NCBI GenBank assembly: GCA_964017045.1
Contig: OZ024796.1
Coordinates: 374,501-438,500 of the forward strand
DNA from: Omphiscola glabra
Taxonomy: Eukaryota > Mollusca > Gastropoda > Lymnaeidae
Length of the DNA stretch: 64,000 nt
Reading direction: 5' to 3'
The position numbers and the translations under genes were made by a program. Below the pieces are notes generated by a model. It did no database searches. It was not told where the DNA came from and saw only the letters and a list, made by a program, of their open reading frames with translations. Positions within the stretch are counted from its first letter, which is position 1. Each line of letters begins with the position of its first letter. Shown in pieces: positions 1 through 12,221 of the stretch.

Positions 1-242
1 GGCAGGCCATCCACTCGATAGTCATTATGGGTGAGAAACCTCTCAGATATAGCATACATCTTCATCTTCAACTCGAAAGTTTGGAGGATATGACGTCATG
101 CGTTCAATGCGAGAAATTGGTTTGGGTTTCAATACTTTTGGTGACCGGGTCAAATGAAAAAATATATATAAAAAAGCTGTCCTTATCTGGATATAGATTC
201 TCCAAAATCTGTTTAATTGATTTTTGCATGGCTACTTATAGC

Positions 243-613
243 CCTGAGCTGTCTGGCACTGGGTTGTCTGGCACTGAGTTGTCTGGCACTGAGCTGTCTG
301 GCACTGAGCTGTCTAGCAATGAGCTGTCTGCTGGCACTGAGCTGTCTGCTGGCACTGAACTGTCTGCTGGCACTGAGCTGTCTAGCAATGAGCAGTCTGC
401 TGACACTGAGCTTTCTGCTAGCACTGAACTGTCTGCTGGCACTGAGCTGTCTAGCAATGAGCTGTCTGCTGGCACTGAGCTGTCTGCTGGCTCTGATCTG
501 TCTGGCATTGATCCGCCTGGCACTGAGCAATCTGGCACTGAGCAGTCTGGTACTGACATATCTGGCACTGAGCTGTCTGGCGCTGAGCTGTCTGGCACTG
601 AGCTGTCTGATAA
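243..613. repeat. 15/18-bp minisatellite
   Basis: Units are CTGTCTGGCACTGAG and CTGTCTGCTGGCACTGAG with an AGCAATGAG variant, roughly 22 copies. Open frames in three readings are a by-product of the unit length. Confidence 0.9.
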
Positions 614-1150
614 ACTCGTAACTTTCTCTATGTCTTCGAAGCGTGTCATGAATTTATTGTTTTAATTTTTTGAAAAGTCTACTGCCAACAGAATTTTACT
701 ACATAAACTGTATTTCAATAACAAATTAAATATAAATTAAAAAAGTAAATTTACAAAATGAGGTAAATTAATGCCTATATTAGAAGTGACTTTTGATTCA
801 AGTCGCTAAGAGTGTGTGTTGTTGTTAAATAATACTTTATAAGTAGGTCATTTCATAAAATATTTTTGTCACTGCCTAAACTTTCGGGAGAAAATTATTG
901 TAATTAATTCTTTCTGAATAAAATTATCAAAAGTATATTTTAAATAAGTTAACAATAAGTTAACAATAAGTTAACAATAAGTTAACAATAAATGACAGGG
1001 ATCACGTCTTTGTAAATCCTCTATGGCTCTATAGTCTATATTATGTGGTGTCAAAAATATCAGAGCGTGAGAATCACCGACACGATACATAGACATAAGA
1101 CTCGGTGTTATGTGCATCCTTACAATGGCTCCAATCTTTCATATAAACCT
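614..1150. other. AT-rich DNA, no gene seen
   Basis: No supportable exon. A short 11-bp repeat (AAGTTAACAAT, about 4 copies) lies at 946-991. Confidence 0.6.
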
Positions 1151-1155
1151 CTCTG

Positions 1156-1672
1156 ATGGGTCCCACTCCATCTTCAACTTGAGATGGTTACCAGCCCCGT
1201 CCTCTGGTGGGCCCCACTCCATCATCAACTGTGAGATTGTTTACGGCCCCGTTCTCTGGTGGGTCCCACACCATCATCAACTGTAAGATGGTTACTAGCC
1301 CGTCCTCTGGTGGGCCCCACACCATCATCAACTGTCAGATGGTTACCAGCCCCGTCCTCTGGTGGACCCCACACCATCTTCAACTGTGAGATGGTTACCA
1401 GCCCGTCCTCTGGTGGGTCCCACTCCATCTTCAACTTGAGATGGTTACCAGCCCCGTGCTCTGGTGGGTCCCACACCATCATCAACTGTGAGATGATTAC
1501 CAGCCCGTCCTCTGGTGGGTCCCACTCCATCTTCAACTTGAGATGGTTACCAGCCCCGTGCTCTGGTGGGTCCCACACCATCATCAACTGTCAGAATGGT
1601 TACCAGCCCCGTGCTCTGGTGGGTCCCACACCATCATCAACTGTGAGATGGTTACCAGCCCCGTCAACAATG
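1156..1672. repeat. About 53-bp minisatellite
   Basis: The unit contains GATGGTTACCAGCCCCGTCC, TCTGGTGGGTCCCACACCAT and CATCAACTGTGA, about 10 copies, GC-richer than its surroundings. Confidence 0.9.
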
Positions 1673-2039
1673 CCGTGAACTCCCTCACCCCTACATGTGT
1701 CAACAAATGTTAACATTGCTCCGCTAACTGTTCACGAGTACAACCTGGCGGCTCACATTCATCCTGGAGGTGCAGAGGCGTGCACGGGGTGAGCCGGGCG
1801 GGAGGGAGGAGCGCCCCTCGTAAATATTGATAAACCCCATAAAGTCGTGGACAGACTTCGGCTTTATCTTGATGAATGAGTGCACGATGAGGGACTATAT
1901 TTTTAGATGCGTAGTAACACGTTCTTAAACGCCCTGCAAATCATTGAAACCCTTGCCTCGTTACGGAGTGTTGATATATTTTAATGGCGACGGGAACTAT
2001 TTCTATCATTGACAAATCTAAAAACATTTTACAGCAGAA

Positions 2040-2392
2040 AGTTTTAGGAATATGTTTAAAAATTATTCTAGAAACAAATTAATAAAAAGATTTGGTACGT
2101 TGACTCCATAGCGTAAAAACCAAATTCACACTTTTACATACCTACAATATCTTTTAAAGTTTGATTTTAATACTGTACTTTCTTTCCATTCTTCTGAACT
2201 TTCGTTTTGTTTAGGACTTGTGACCATTCATATTCTTTAATTTTTATAAAAACATGTAGAAAAAAAGGATATTATGTCAATTTAATTTATAATTATATTA
2301 ATGATTTCACTGTACCGATGAAGGCATTTTGCCGAAACGTTTGAATTTGTATTTTATCGAATCATAATTAAAGCTTAACATACAATGTTTTA
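2040..2392 (+). mobile_element. Penelope-like element 3' fragment
   Basis: A degenerate reading NKLIKRFGTLTP (about 2,071-2,107) and a tail GATGAAGGCATTTTGCC, GAAACG, then ATTAAAGCTTAAC match the copy at 51,830-52,285. The GTL-N/T-P ending followed by a (C)TGATGA...GAAACG segment is typical of Penelope-like elements. Broken; no intact frame. Confidence 0.6.
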
Positions 2393-2536
2393 ATTGACAC
2401 AAAGTGCTTGTGTCTCATAAATCTTACTTGAAAGCGTTATCTTAATCCAACACTTTCATATTTAGGTGTAAACAATGAATGACGTCACTGCAGAACAGCT
2501 ATGACTTTTTAGGCTTTTTATTTCGACAATAACCAT

Positions 2537-2884
2537 GTAAGTAGCTGTCTATGAGGGTAAGAAGCTGTATATCATTGTAAGAAGCTGTCTATGAGGGTAA
2601 TAAGCTGTATATCATTGTAAGAAGCTGTCTATCGGGGTAAGAAGCTGTATATCAGGGTAAGAACACGAACACTTAACACAGAACACCGTACACAGAACAC
2701 CGTACACAGAACACCGTACACAGAACACCGTACACAGAACACCTAACACAGAACACCTACACAGAACACCTTACACAGAACACCTTACACGAACACCGTA
2801 CACAGAACACCTTACACAGAGCACCTAACACAGAACACCTTACACAGAACACCTTACACAGATCACATTACACAAAACACCTAA
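2537..2884. repeat. Two adjacent short minisatellites
   Basis: First about six copies of AAGAAGCTGTCTATGAGGGT (20 bp), then from about 2,668 some 15 copies of CAGAACACCGTACA (14 bp). Confidence 0.85.
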
Positions 2885-2889
2885 TACAT

Positions 2890-3485
2890 GTAAAGCTTGA
2901 AGACCAAGACTTGTGAAAGATGTTATCTCAAACCTTTAAAATGTGCATTTGGTGTCTTACAATTTTCACAATCTAACATCATCAGATCATTAAAACACAA
3001 TTGTTAATGTGACGATGTCACTAGCCCCCACCAGATGGCGCTGATTTCACTAAACTTTTCGCTAAATGTGCTAAATTAGGTTCTTAAAATATTAACGCAA
3101 GTGCGTTGGTGGGTAATTTCTTTTTTGTCTTATGGAAATGGTGCAATAAATCGGCATTTGATTATTAATATAGTTCAAGGACTGTGGCGTACCGGGAAAA
3201 GGGGGGAGGGGGGGTAGCACTAATTGTGAATCTTATAAAGTGCGTTGTCCATTAATTTTAGTACATGTGAAATCCACGCATTTCGGCCGACATTGTAAGG
3301 AGGGTTATAGTTATATTTTGAAAATAAAGGCGAAAATATTGGGGGGGGGGGGGTCCAAATAAAATCAATTAGTTATTAAATATATCGTGTAGTCGCTTCT
3401 CCAGGACCTCATTTTGAATTTATGTTTGAGAGCCATTGGGAAATGTTGAGTTTTACAAACCTTTTTTGTAAATCCGACCATGACC
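2890..3485. other. No gene seen
   Basis: Low-complexity AT-rich DNA with G-runs at about 3,198-3,213 and 3,341-3,353. No supportable feature. Confidence 0.5.
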
Positions 3486-3489
3486 TTAC

Positions 3490-3705
3490 CAAGCACACTC
3501 TCTGGTGTGCAAGTACCAAGCACACTCTCTGGTGTAAAAGTACCTAGCACACTCTCTGGTGTAAAAGTGCCTAGCATACTCTCTGGTGTACAAGTGCCAA
3601 GCACACTCTCTGATGTACAAGTACCAAGCATACTCTCTGGTGTACAAGTACCAAGCACACTCTCTGGTGTACAAGTGCCAAGCACACTCTCTGGTGTACA
3701 AGTAG
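3490..3705. repeat. 27-bp minisatellite
   Basis: The unit is AAGCACACTCTCTGGTGTAC then AAGTACC, 8 copies. All frames are open because 27 is divisible by 3. Confidence 0.9.
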
Positions 3706-4383
3706 AAACAACTGGCCCCTAACAAACATGTAACATACGGATATTTGAGGTTTATTTACTGCTGAGTAGAAAGTACTAGTCATGTCAGTGCAGTGATACA
3801 TACATATAATTATAAAGAGTGATGAACTAATTAAGTGGTCATATTGTAATGGTTGGAAAAGCGGTTGTGTAGATTTTGTTTCATTTATTTAAAAATAAAA
3901 ATAAAGATGCAATGTATGAGTCATTGCAAAAGTGAATTATATTATTTTGTGAAGTGTCTATGTAAATAAAGAAGTGATTTGTGAAGATTTGGACTTCGTT
4001 TTGTGACAGTTGTGAGAAATAATTCTTAGTTGATATATATTCTTAGATCTAACATTCATGTAGATATCCGCTCAGGTCATAACACGTTGTAATGGTAACA
4101 GTAACAGTGATTTCAGTATAGAGACAGGTGTTACATTGGTGTCAGAAGTGTTCTGATTACAAGTCGCAGTGTGGTTTCAAGACCCTGGGCCTAACAAACT
4201 CCCTCTCTAGTGTAAACACAATCTTGCATCAAATGATAAAATTTGCATATCATATATACCATTGTTAAGTTAACTCGATGCATTGGCCTGGATCTTTTAA
4301 AAAAAAAAAAAAAGCTTTTATAGAAAACTAACACTGAGGATTTTCATTCACTCACGGCAAAGGTGTTGTGTCATACGCTAAGG

Positions 4384-4857
4384 CAGGGGTCACCATACTT
4401 TTTTAACTGTGGGCCGGATAACTTACAAAATGACAAATCCGGGCCGCATAATTATTATGTACAGTGATAGATTAATACTGAAATCAAGGTTGTGTAAACT
4501 TGTCATTTAAAGAAGAGTTCTTCAGTGGAATGGGGTCACAAGATGTAGAGGTGCAGTCCGTAGTAAAAAAAGATCAAACGAACTCGCACTTTCAAAATGT
4601 CATAGCTCATAAAGTAGCTAGAAACTTGATTCTGGTTTCATTGGTTTTATTTGAAATTAGCTCGATATAACTGCAATATTTTATAATTTTGGGGAATTTT
4701 TTTTTTAATAACTAATTCTAAACACAATATTAAAATTGTATCAGAACGTCTCATGTTCCATACTGCTAACGTGCAAATTTAAGTACCGTCGGCGGGCCTG
4801 ATGAACTGACGTCGCGGGCCTAATATGGCCCGCGGGTCGTAGTTTGGTGACCACATA
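4384..4857. mobile_element. hAT-type MITE
   Basis: Starts CAGGGGTCACCATACTTTTT and ends AGTTTGGTGACCACATA, an imperfect terminal inverted repeat, with GGGCCGCA / TGGCCCGC subterminal inverted motifs. Flanked by GCTAAGG at 4,377-4,383 and 4,858-4,864, an 8-bp target duplication with one mismatch. No coding capacity. Confidence 0.75.
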
Positions 4858-5039
4858 GCTAAGGTGTAGCGTCAAAGGTTAAGGAGTTACTGCTTCCCAT
4901 GAACACAGGAACAAAATCACTTTGAAAAACATCTTGTCTTTTATTCCAAATTGAATCAATTCCTTGCTTGACTAAATAACAACAATGTTGACTTGAAAAA
5001 CATGACCTTCATATTGGGGGCTCTTGACTTTAGTCCAGC

Positions 5040-5336
5040 AACCAACCTTTGAACCCATAATGTTAACTTGTAATAATGTCCCACCAAACTTTGAACTCAT
5101 AATGTTAACTTGTAATAATGACCCACCAAACGTTGAACCCATAATGGTAACTTGTAATAATGACCCACCAAACTTTGAGCTCATAATGTTAACTTGTAAT
5201 AATGACCCACCAAATGTTGAACCCATAATGTTAACTTGTAATAATGACCCACCAAACTTTGAGCTCATAACGTTAACTTATAATAATGACCCACCAGACG
5301 TTGAACCCACAATGTTAACTTGTAATAGTGACCCAC
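5040..5336. repeat. 42-bp minisatellite
   Basis: The unit contains AATGTTAACTTGTAATAATG and ACCCACCAAACTTTGAACCCAT, about 7 copies. Confidence 0.9.
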
Positions 5337-5596
5337 CGTGCATGTGGTCATATGTGTCAATGCTGAGCCTCACATATATTTTGGTGACCACCTGCCTTTT
5401 TCATTTGTGAATTCTCTGCATTAAACAATTAGCTCAAATTATTTCCACATCATAACTTGGAGCCCCTTAAAAATCCAGGGCCCCCAGCAGCTACAAGTCG
5501 GGGGAGGGGGTGCAGAGCCCAGGTGACGGCCCTGATAAATGAAAATGAAATACCCAATCAGCGGAGTCATCTAGGCACTTGTTTCCTACAGTACCG

Positions 5597-6155
5597 TTAG
5601 CATCTCTGTGTACAGTTAGTGTCTCTGTGTACAGTTAGCATATCTGTGTACAGTTGGCATCTCTGTGTACAGTTGGCATATCTGTGTACAGTTGGCATCT
5701 CTGTGTACAGTTGGCATCTCTGTGTGACGATCACAGAAAGCCCATACGATTAACAGGTGTCTAGTAATTACAAATGAAGCACATACTATTCTATGGAAGC
5801 TGACACACCATCCCATGGGAAGCTGACATACCATTCCAGGTGAAGCTGACACACCATTATATAGGAAGCTTACACACCATTCTATGGGAAGCTTACACAC
5901 CATTCTATGGGAAGCTTACACACCATTATATGGGAAGCTTACACACCATTCTATGGGAAACTGACACACCATTCTATGGGAAGCTGACACACCAACCCAT
6001 GGGAAGGTGACATACCATTCCAGGTGAAGCTGACACACCATTCTATGGGAAGCTGACACACCATTCTATGGGAAGCTGACACACCATTCTATGGGAAGCT
6101 GACATACCATTCTATGGGAAGCTGACATACCATTCTATGGGAAGCTGACATACCC
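5597..6155. repeat. Two adjacent minisatellites (19 bp and 23 bp)
   Basis: Seven copies of CATCTCTGTGTACAGTTGG (5,597-5,732) are followed from about 5,790 by about 15 copies of AAGCTGACACACCATTCTAT then GGG. Confidence 0.88.
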
Positions 6156-6159
6156 CACC

Positions 6160-7540
6160 AATGTGTGTGAAGCTTTTCTAAACTCAACAGTAAAATCTTG
6201 ACAACAATCTCAGTGTCACGCTGACCGAAAGCATTTCCTTTGTTTGTTTCCTTAACTAAGCCTCAGAGACTCCAACAAAGGTCCAGGTGCTTCCGATTTG
6301 GTATGGGACACATTGCTTAGGGGTGGGGGATGGTGAAATTAAGAGATAGGGAAAAAAGGTGGTTTGACTGGGGGATAGGGTAGTACAGCTAGGTTATTTG
6401 GAGACGTTGTGATCACATGACGTCATTGTTCCCCATTCTAGTCTGGTGACATTTCTCACGACTTCTAGTCTCCCTTGACCCCCATGCACGGCCCTGCAGC
6501 GGGTAGAGTGCTGAACATCGAGACCGGATTTCGTCTTTTTTAAACTCTGCTGTTGACATTCCCCACACACGAGACTCAAAGAAAAATGTCCTCTTTGAGT
6601 CCGTCGTCAGAAAAACAGGACACAAACCTCTGATGAATTTTAATAACATCGCGTGCTCTTCGGATTAAAGAATCACCCCCTTCTCATCTTATGTAACAAT
6701 GCAGCTTAAATTCTTTTAATGATTTCCCCCACAAACAAATATGTTTTCCTCGGCTTGTCTTTCCGCTCGCAGCGCTATTCCCAAACAGGTGCAAGGCGCA
6801 ACAACCAGCTATAATTCCACTTCCGAGATTGCTTCCCTTTGTTTTATCCGACACCTTATTATTTTGTGTGTCTGTCATCATTCAAACCCAATCGGGGATC
6901 CACCCATTCTTGACAGTCTGTTGGGTCTGATAACGTATTTCCCCCGGCGTGCCGCTCACACAAAAGTTCAACAGATAGACGGCGGTGCTTTTTGCTAATG
7001 TGCCTGACATTTCTAGAAATGCCGAAAATTAACTGAGTGAACTACGTCTGCGTCTGTCTTGTTGTGTAGTCTATTTATGATGTCAGACTACTTTATCGCC
7101 CCCCCCCCCCAGTTCCGGTGTGATATGCTGCGTCTCGGTCTTACAGAAAAATGATGACGGTTTGTCTTGGATTTTCGGAAAATCCTCGAAGTTGGTGCGG
7201 AGAGTCTACACTAAAGGACATCATTAGTGGCGCGCAAATTGTTTTGTCTAGCAAAACTACCCTGACCCCCCAAACGTCCTTGAAGTATAATTTCATCTTT
7301 GTCTGTAAGACGATGTTTTTAAAATTACTTTTTAGAAAGAAAGAGATATTAATGCCCGATATTTATTATAATGTCTGATGGTGAATGGTTTGTTCCATGT
7401 AATGTTGGCGACTTAAATATAGATATGCGTGGCTATTGCTTATCAGACCGAATAGCAAAAAATAGAGGGTCTGATCTGTAGAGCAAGATAATAACCGGTA
7501 AATAGGAAATACATCTTTGTTTTTAAAAACTCCTCCACGT
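6160..7540. other. Unique DNA, no exon supported
   Basis: This is one of the few non-repetitive stretches upstream of the kinase gene and a possible place for its missing 5' exons or promoter. Short open frames exist on both strands (for example 6,741-6,998), but none has domain content or paired splice sites I can defend. Confidence 0.4.
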
Positions 7541-7551
7541 GACGTCACAGG

Positions 7552-8098
7552 AATGGGACATTCATTTTGTACCGTCCCCTTGGCCTACGGACATTCATTT
7601 TGTACCGTCCCCTTGGCCTAGGGACATTCATTTTGTACCGTCCCCTTGGCCTACGGACATTCATTTTGTACCGTCCCTTTGGCCTAGGGATATTCATTTT
7701 GTACCGTCCCCTTGGCCTACGAACATTCATTTTGTACCGTCCCCTTGGCCTAGGGACATTCATTTTGTACCGTCCCCTTGGCCTTGGGACATTCATTTTG
7801 TACCGTCCCCTTGGCCTATGGACATTCATTTTGTACGATCCCCTTGGCCTACGGACATTCATTTTGTACCGTCCCCTTGGCCTAGGGACATTCATTTTGT
7901 ACCGTCCCCTTGGCCTACGGACATTCATTTTGTACCGTCCCCTTGGCCTAGGGATATTCATTTTGTACCGTCCCCTTGGCCTACGAACATTCATTTTGTA
8001 CCGTCCCCTTGGCCTAGGGACATTCATTTTGTACCGTCCCCTTGGCCTAGGGACATTCATTTTGTACCGTCCCCTTGGCCTACGGATATTCGTTTTAG
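7552..8098. repeat. 33-bp minisatellite, about 16 copies
   Basis: The unit is TTCATTTTGTACCGTCCCC then TTGGCCTAGGGACA. CTACGG and CTAGGG variants alternate in part, giving a 66-bp higher-order unit. Open in three frames only because 33 is a multiple of 3. Confidence 0.95.
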
Positions 8099-8234
8099 GA
8101 ATACAGCATATGCTTCAGGTTACAAACGAATGATTGCACTTTAGCACTATAGAAGTATAGCACTATAGCAGTATAGCACCATAGCAGTATAGCACCATAG
8201 CTGTATGGCACCATAGCAATATAGAACTATAGTA

Positions 8235-9390
8235 AAAAAATTGTCAAATCAAACAAACAATAGTGAACAAATATAAATAATAAGCAAAGAGGTCTTTTTA
8301 AAACACAGTTTCAAAATCTTTGTGCTTTTGTGTAACCATGTAAGAATACAATTGTACCATTTAGTTTTGTAGGGTTTGGGATCTTTCGTCACCTTTCCTG
8401 AAAACAATGACAACATTCGCTAGAAACGCTTACTTATCATTATCTATATGTACGGGAATAAGGACTTAACAGCTGACCCGCATTTTCATAAACTAAAATA
8501 AAAAAGGGCATGGAGGTTACTTGAGATAACCCCACTATGTAACAGTCATCACTTCCACTCACTTGGTGAGGAGTGTGCAGTGCAATACGTCATCAGTTCT
8601 GAGTGTTTCCCTGACGTCTCTAGTTACTAAGTACTCACTTCAGTACTTAATGAAGACCGCAGTCTTTCCTGGGGCATTTAACTATTTTTTGTGACGTGAG
8701 GAAACGATCATTACATATTTCTTGGACTCCTGGGTCCGAGAACAATGGACAGACGAACGCGCTTCCGTCAGCTGACGTCACATCTTTTGTTGTGGGAACC
8801 AATTAGTAGCGTGTGTTGCTTTGTGTGTCTGATACTGAAGAGTGTGCACACGAGATAAGAAAGAAAATGGTTTACAAAGGAGGGGGGGGGGGACAATCAT
8901 TACAGAGAAGCAAGGAAATGTCCTTTAGGATATATTTCGTGAAGGTTCCAACCGTTGCCATAACAACGCAGAGTGTGTTGTTTTCTCCTCCCTTCCCCTC
9001 TTTTAGTTAGTTCTACGTTACTGTAACAACGTCTACAGTTTGAAGCGGTTGATAAGCCAACTTTAAAACAAGCAGTTGTTGAAGTGCTACATTTAATTTA
9101 TTAAAACTAAGATGGAAATAAATTTGTTTAAAATAATTCGATGTCCCATTGTCAATATTTCATCATTAATATTCCAACATAAATTAATTATTCTCCATTC
9201 TCCCCGGACAAAATGCATCACTGCAGGCTCAAACTTTTTACTGTGGTTTAAGAATAAATGTTTACCGCACATTCTCAAACAGCTGTCCGGCTCAAGGTCA
9301 AGGTCGATTTCCAGGTTCAAACAACATCTGAAAAAACACGGGCCTTAATTCTCCTGTTCAGCCACTGCTTAGTTCCCCTTTCAAACTAAA
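8235..9390. other. No gene seen
   Basis: AT-rich unique sequence with a short G-run near 8,881. No EGF-type cysteine pattern or supportable exon was found. Confidence 0.5.
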
Positions 9391-9394
9391 GGAA

Positions 9395-10620
9395 TAAGAA
9401 AGTATTGATAGCACTCGCTAGTAGACAATTTAATAGCACTCGCCAGCAGACTGATAGCACTCGCCAGTAGACAGTTTAATAGCACTCGCCAGTAGACTGA
9501 TAGCACTCGCTAGTAGACAATTTAATAGCACTCGCCAGTAGACTGATAGCACTCGCCAGTAGACAGTTTAATAGCACTCGCCAGTAGACTGATAGCACTC
9601 GCTAGTAGACAATTTAATAGCACTCGCTAGTAGATAATTTAATAGCACTCGCTAGTAGACAATTTAATAGCACTCGCCAGTAGACTGATAGCACTCGCTA
9701 GTAGACAATTTAATAGCACTCGCTAGTAGACAATTTAATAGCACTCGCTAGTAGACAGTTTGATAGAACATGCTAGTAGACAGTTTGATAGCACATGCTA
9801 GTAGACAGTTTGATAGCACATGCTAGTAGATAGTTTGATAGCACTCGCCAGTAGACAGTTTGATAGCACTCGCTAGTAGACAGTTTGATAGAACATGCTA
9901 GTAGACAGTTTGATAGCACATGCTAGTAGACAGTTTGATAGCACTCGCTAGTAGACAGTTTGATAGCACTCGCTAGTAGACAGTTTGATAGCACATGCTA
10001 GTAGACATTTTGATAGCACTCGCCAGTAGAAAGTTTGATAGCACTCACCAGTAGGCAGTTTGATAGCACTCGCTAGTAGACAGTTTGATAGCACATGCTA
10101 GTAGACAGTTTGATAGCACTCGCCAGTAGACAGTTTGATAGCACTCGCCAGTAGACAGTTTGATAGCACTCGCCAGTAGACAGTTTGATAGCACTCGCCA
10201 GTAGACAGTTTGATAGCACTCGCCAGTAGAAAGTTTGATAGCCATCGCTAGTAGACAGTTTGATAGCACTCGCAAGTAGACAGTTTGATAGCACTCGCTA
10301 GTAGACAGTTTGATAGCACATGCTAGTAGACATTTTGATAGCACTCGCCAGTAGAAAGTTTGATAGCACTCGCCAGTAGACAGTTTGATAGCACTTGCCA
10401 GTAGACAGTTTGATAGCACTCGCCAGTAGAAAGTTTGATAGCACTCGCTAGTAGACAGTTTGATAGCACTCGCAAGTAGACAGTTTGATAGCTCTCGCCA
10501 GTAGACTGATCGCTCTCGCCAGTAGACAGTTTGATAGCACTCGCTAGTAGACAGTTTGATAGCACTCGCCAGTAGACAGTTTGATAGCACTCGCCAGTAG
10601 ACAGTTTGATAGCACCAGTA
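9395..10620. repeat. 25-bp minisatellite, about 50 copies
   Basis: The unit is TAGCACTCGCTAGTAGACAG then TTTGA. The first 350 bp mix in a 21-bp shortened unit (TAGCACTCGCCAGTAGACTGA). Variants ACATGC and GCCAG recur in blocks, indicating segmental duplication inside the array. Confidence 0.95.
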
Positions 10621-10675
10621 GACACCATATTTCTTGGGCAATTTAGACGCTCAATTTTTCACGTCAATTGACAAA

Positions 10676-10812
10676 GCGACTTTGTCTGCCTCCTTGTTTA
10701 TCTGCCTCTTTGTTTGTCTGCCTCGTTTTTTGTCTGCCTCCTTGTTTGTCCTCCTCTTTGTTTGTCTGCATTCTTGTTTGTCAGCCTCCTTGTTTGTCTG
10801 CCTCTTTGTTTG
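10676..10812. repeat. TTTGTCTGCCTCC short repeat
   Basis: About nine copies of a 16-18-bp pyrimidine-rich unit (GTCTGCCTCCTTGTTT). Confidence 0.8.
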
Positions 10813-10814
10813 AG

Positions 10815-11755
10815 ATATTTTCTTGCCTAATTACTAATTAAAGACTATGCACTTGGGATTCTTTGATCATTCCTTGCTCAATGTCCTTGACCTTCAATCC
10901 CAATGCCAGGGACAAGGGTGTATTAATACACACAAACACACACACACAAGAGGTCGCTTGGTACAGGAAATTACTTCATATTTGATAAGAGAAAGTGTAC
11001 AACAGGTGTACAATGAATGCATTCCATGTACAGGGTCAGCTTGGATGACTGAAAAATGTTGTAAAACAAAACTGCAAGCAAAGTTCAGTTCAAAACTCCC
11101 CTTACAACCAGACTTGGCAACCAACAAACCGATTTGCAACCAACAACCCGACTTGGCAACCAACAACCCGACTTGGCAACCAACAACCCGCACATCTTAG
11201 GGATAATATACATGGATATCCCAACAAAATCATATGTATGTATAATGCTTTTAGAGCTCACATATGTGTGAAGACGAAATGAGATTTTGTAAAGTGCAAT
11301 ATTTCAAGGCTTGACAAAAAGAATTATTTGTTGATTGAAATCTCCACATTTCCGTGTGTCATCATCCATTCGTCTTACGATTATCATCCATTAGTGTTAA
11401 GATTATCAGCTCAGGTTTGGATAACAATGAAACATTTCAGTTCACCGGTAAATAGCTCCGCCCCCCACTCGACCCACCCACTCGTTCTATGTCCTATCAA
11501 CGTAGTTGAATGTGCAGTACACGCCCAGTTACAATCGTGCAGTTGATTCATCATAGGATTGAGCTACTACTTATGTCATTATTTCCTAAGCGCTAAAAGG
11601 ACAATCTGTCTAGAATTATTTCCAAAAGGCAGTAATTTTTTTTTTACTGAATTTGTATTGCATGATTTTTTGGGAAAATTTATAGTGTGTGTGTGTGTTT
11701 GAAAATGATTGACAGTGTGTGCCACGATGAAACTTTAACATAAATAGGGGGTATA
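10815..11755. other. No gene seen; small repeat inside
   Basis: Apart from four or five copies of CCGACTTGGCAACCAACAA at about 11,100-11,190, nothing supportable was found. Confidence 0.5.
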
Positions 11756-11761
11756 ATAAAT

Positions 11762-12062
11762 CGTTACCGGAAATTTGATCGAAAGAAATTTCGTCGACGG
11801 AAAATTGATCGACAAAAATTTGATCGAACGGACATTTGGTCGAATCTTTTTTTCAGTTCACGCGTTAAAATTTTCGTTAAGTTTCTTTTAAACGCACTAT
11901 ACTATATAGTAAAACGAAATAATGCATTCAAAAAGAAATTTGAAGCAAAATTTGAACGTGTGGACTGAAAAAAAGATTCGACCAAATTTCCGTTCTATCA
12001 AATTTCCATCGATCAATTTTCCATCGACGAAATTTCTTACGATAAAATTTCCGGATACGATA
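11762..12062. mobile_element. Foldback MITE, complete copy
   Basis: The left arm begins TTACCGGAAATTTGATCG and includes TCGTCGACGGAAAATTGATC; the right arm is its reverse complement, ending CGACGAAATTTCTTACG and AAATTTCCGGATACG. Arms of roughly 100-120 bp flank an AT-rich centre. Related copies lie at 21,645-21,940 and 40,690-40,805. Confidence 0.8.
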
Positions 12063-12221
12063 ATAAATATGGAGTAGAATAAATATGTAGTATAACTTAA
12101 TACAAACTTATATTTAAAATAAATTATATAACATTTCACAACAACAAAATATAGAGATATTAATATTATTAAGACACCCTGGCAGTTCTAGGGTAGCAAG
12201 CCAGTAACACGAACCTAGTCT

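Noticed and set aside
6394..6998. Short frames on both strands in unique DNA upstream of the kinase, considered as missing 5' exons
   Set aside because: No signal peptide followed by a phase-1 donor, and no EGF cysteine spacing.
7539..8144. Overlapping 170-200-residue frames in three readings
   Set aside because: The 33-bp unit is divisible by 3 and lacks stops; simultaneous openness in three frames marks a repeat artefact.
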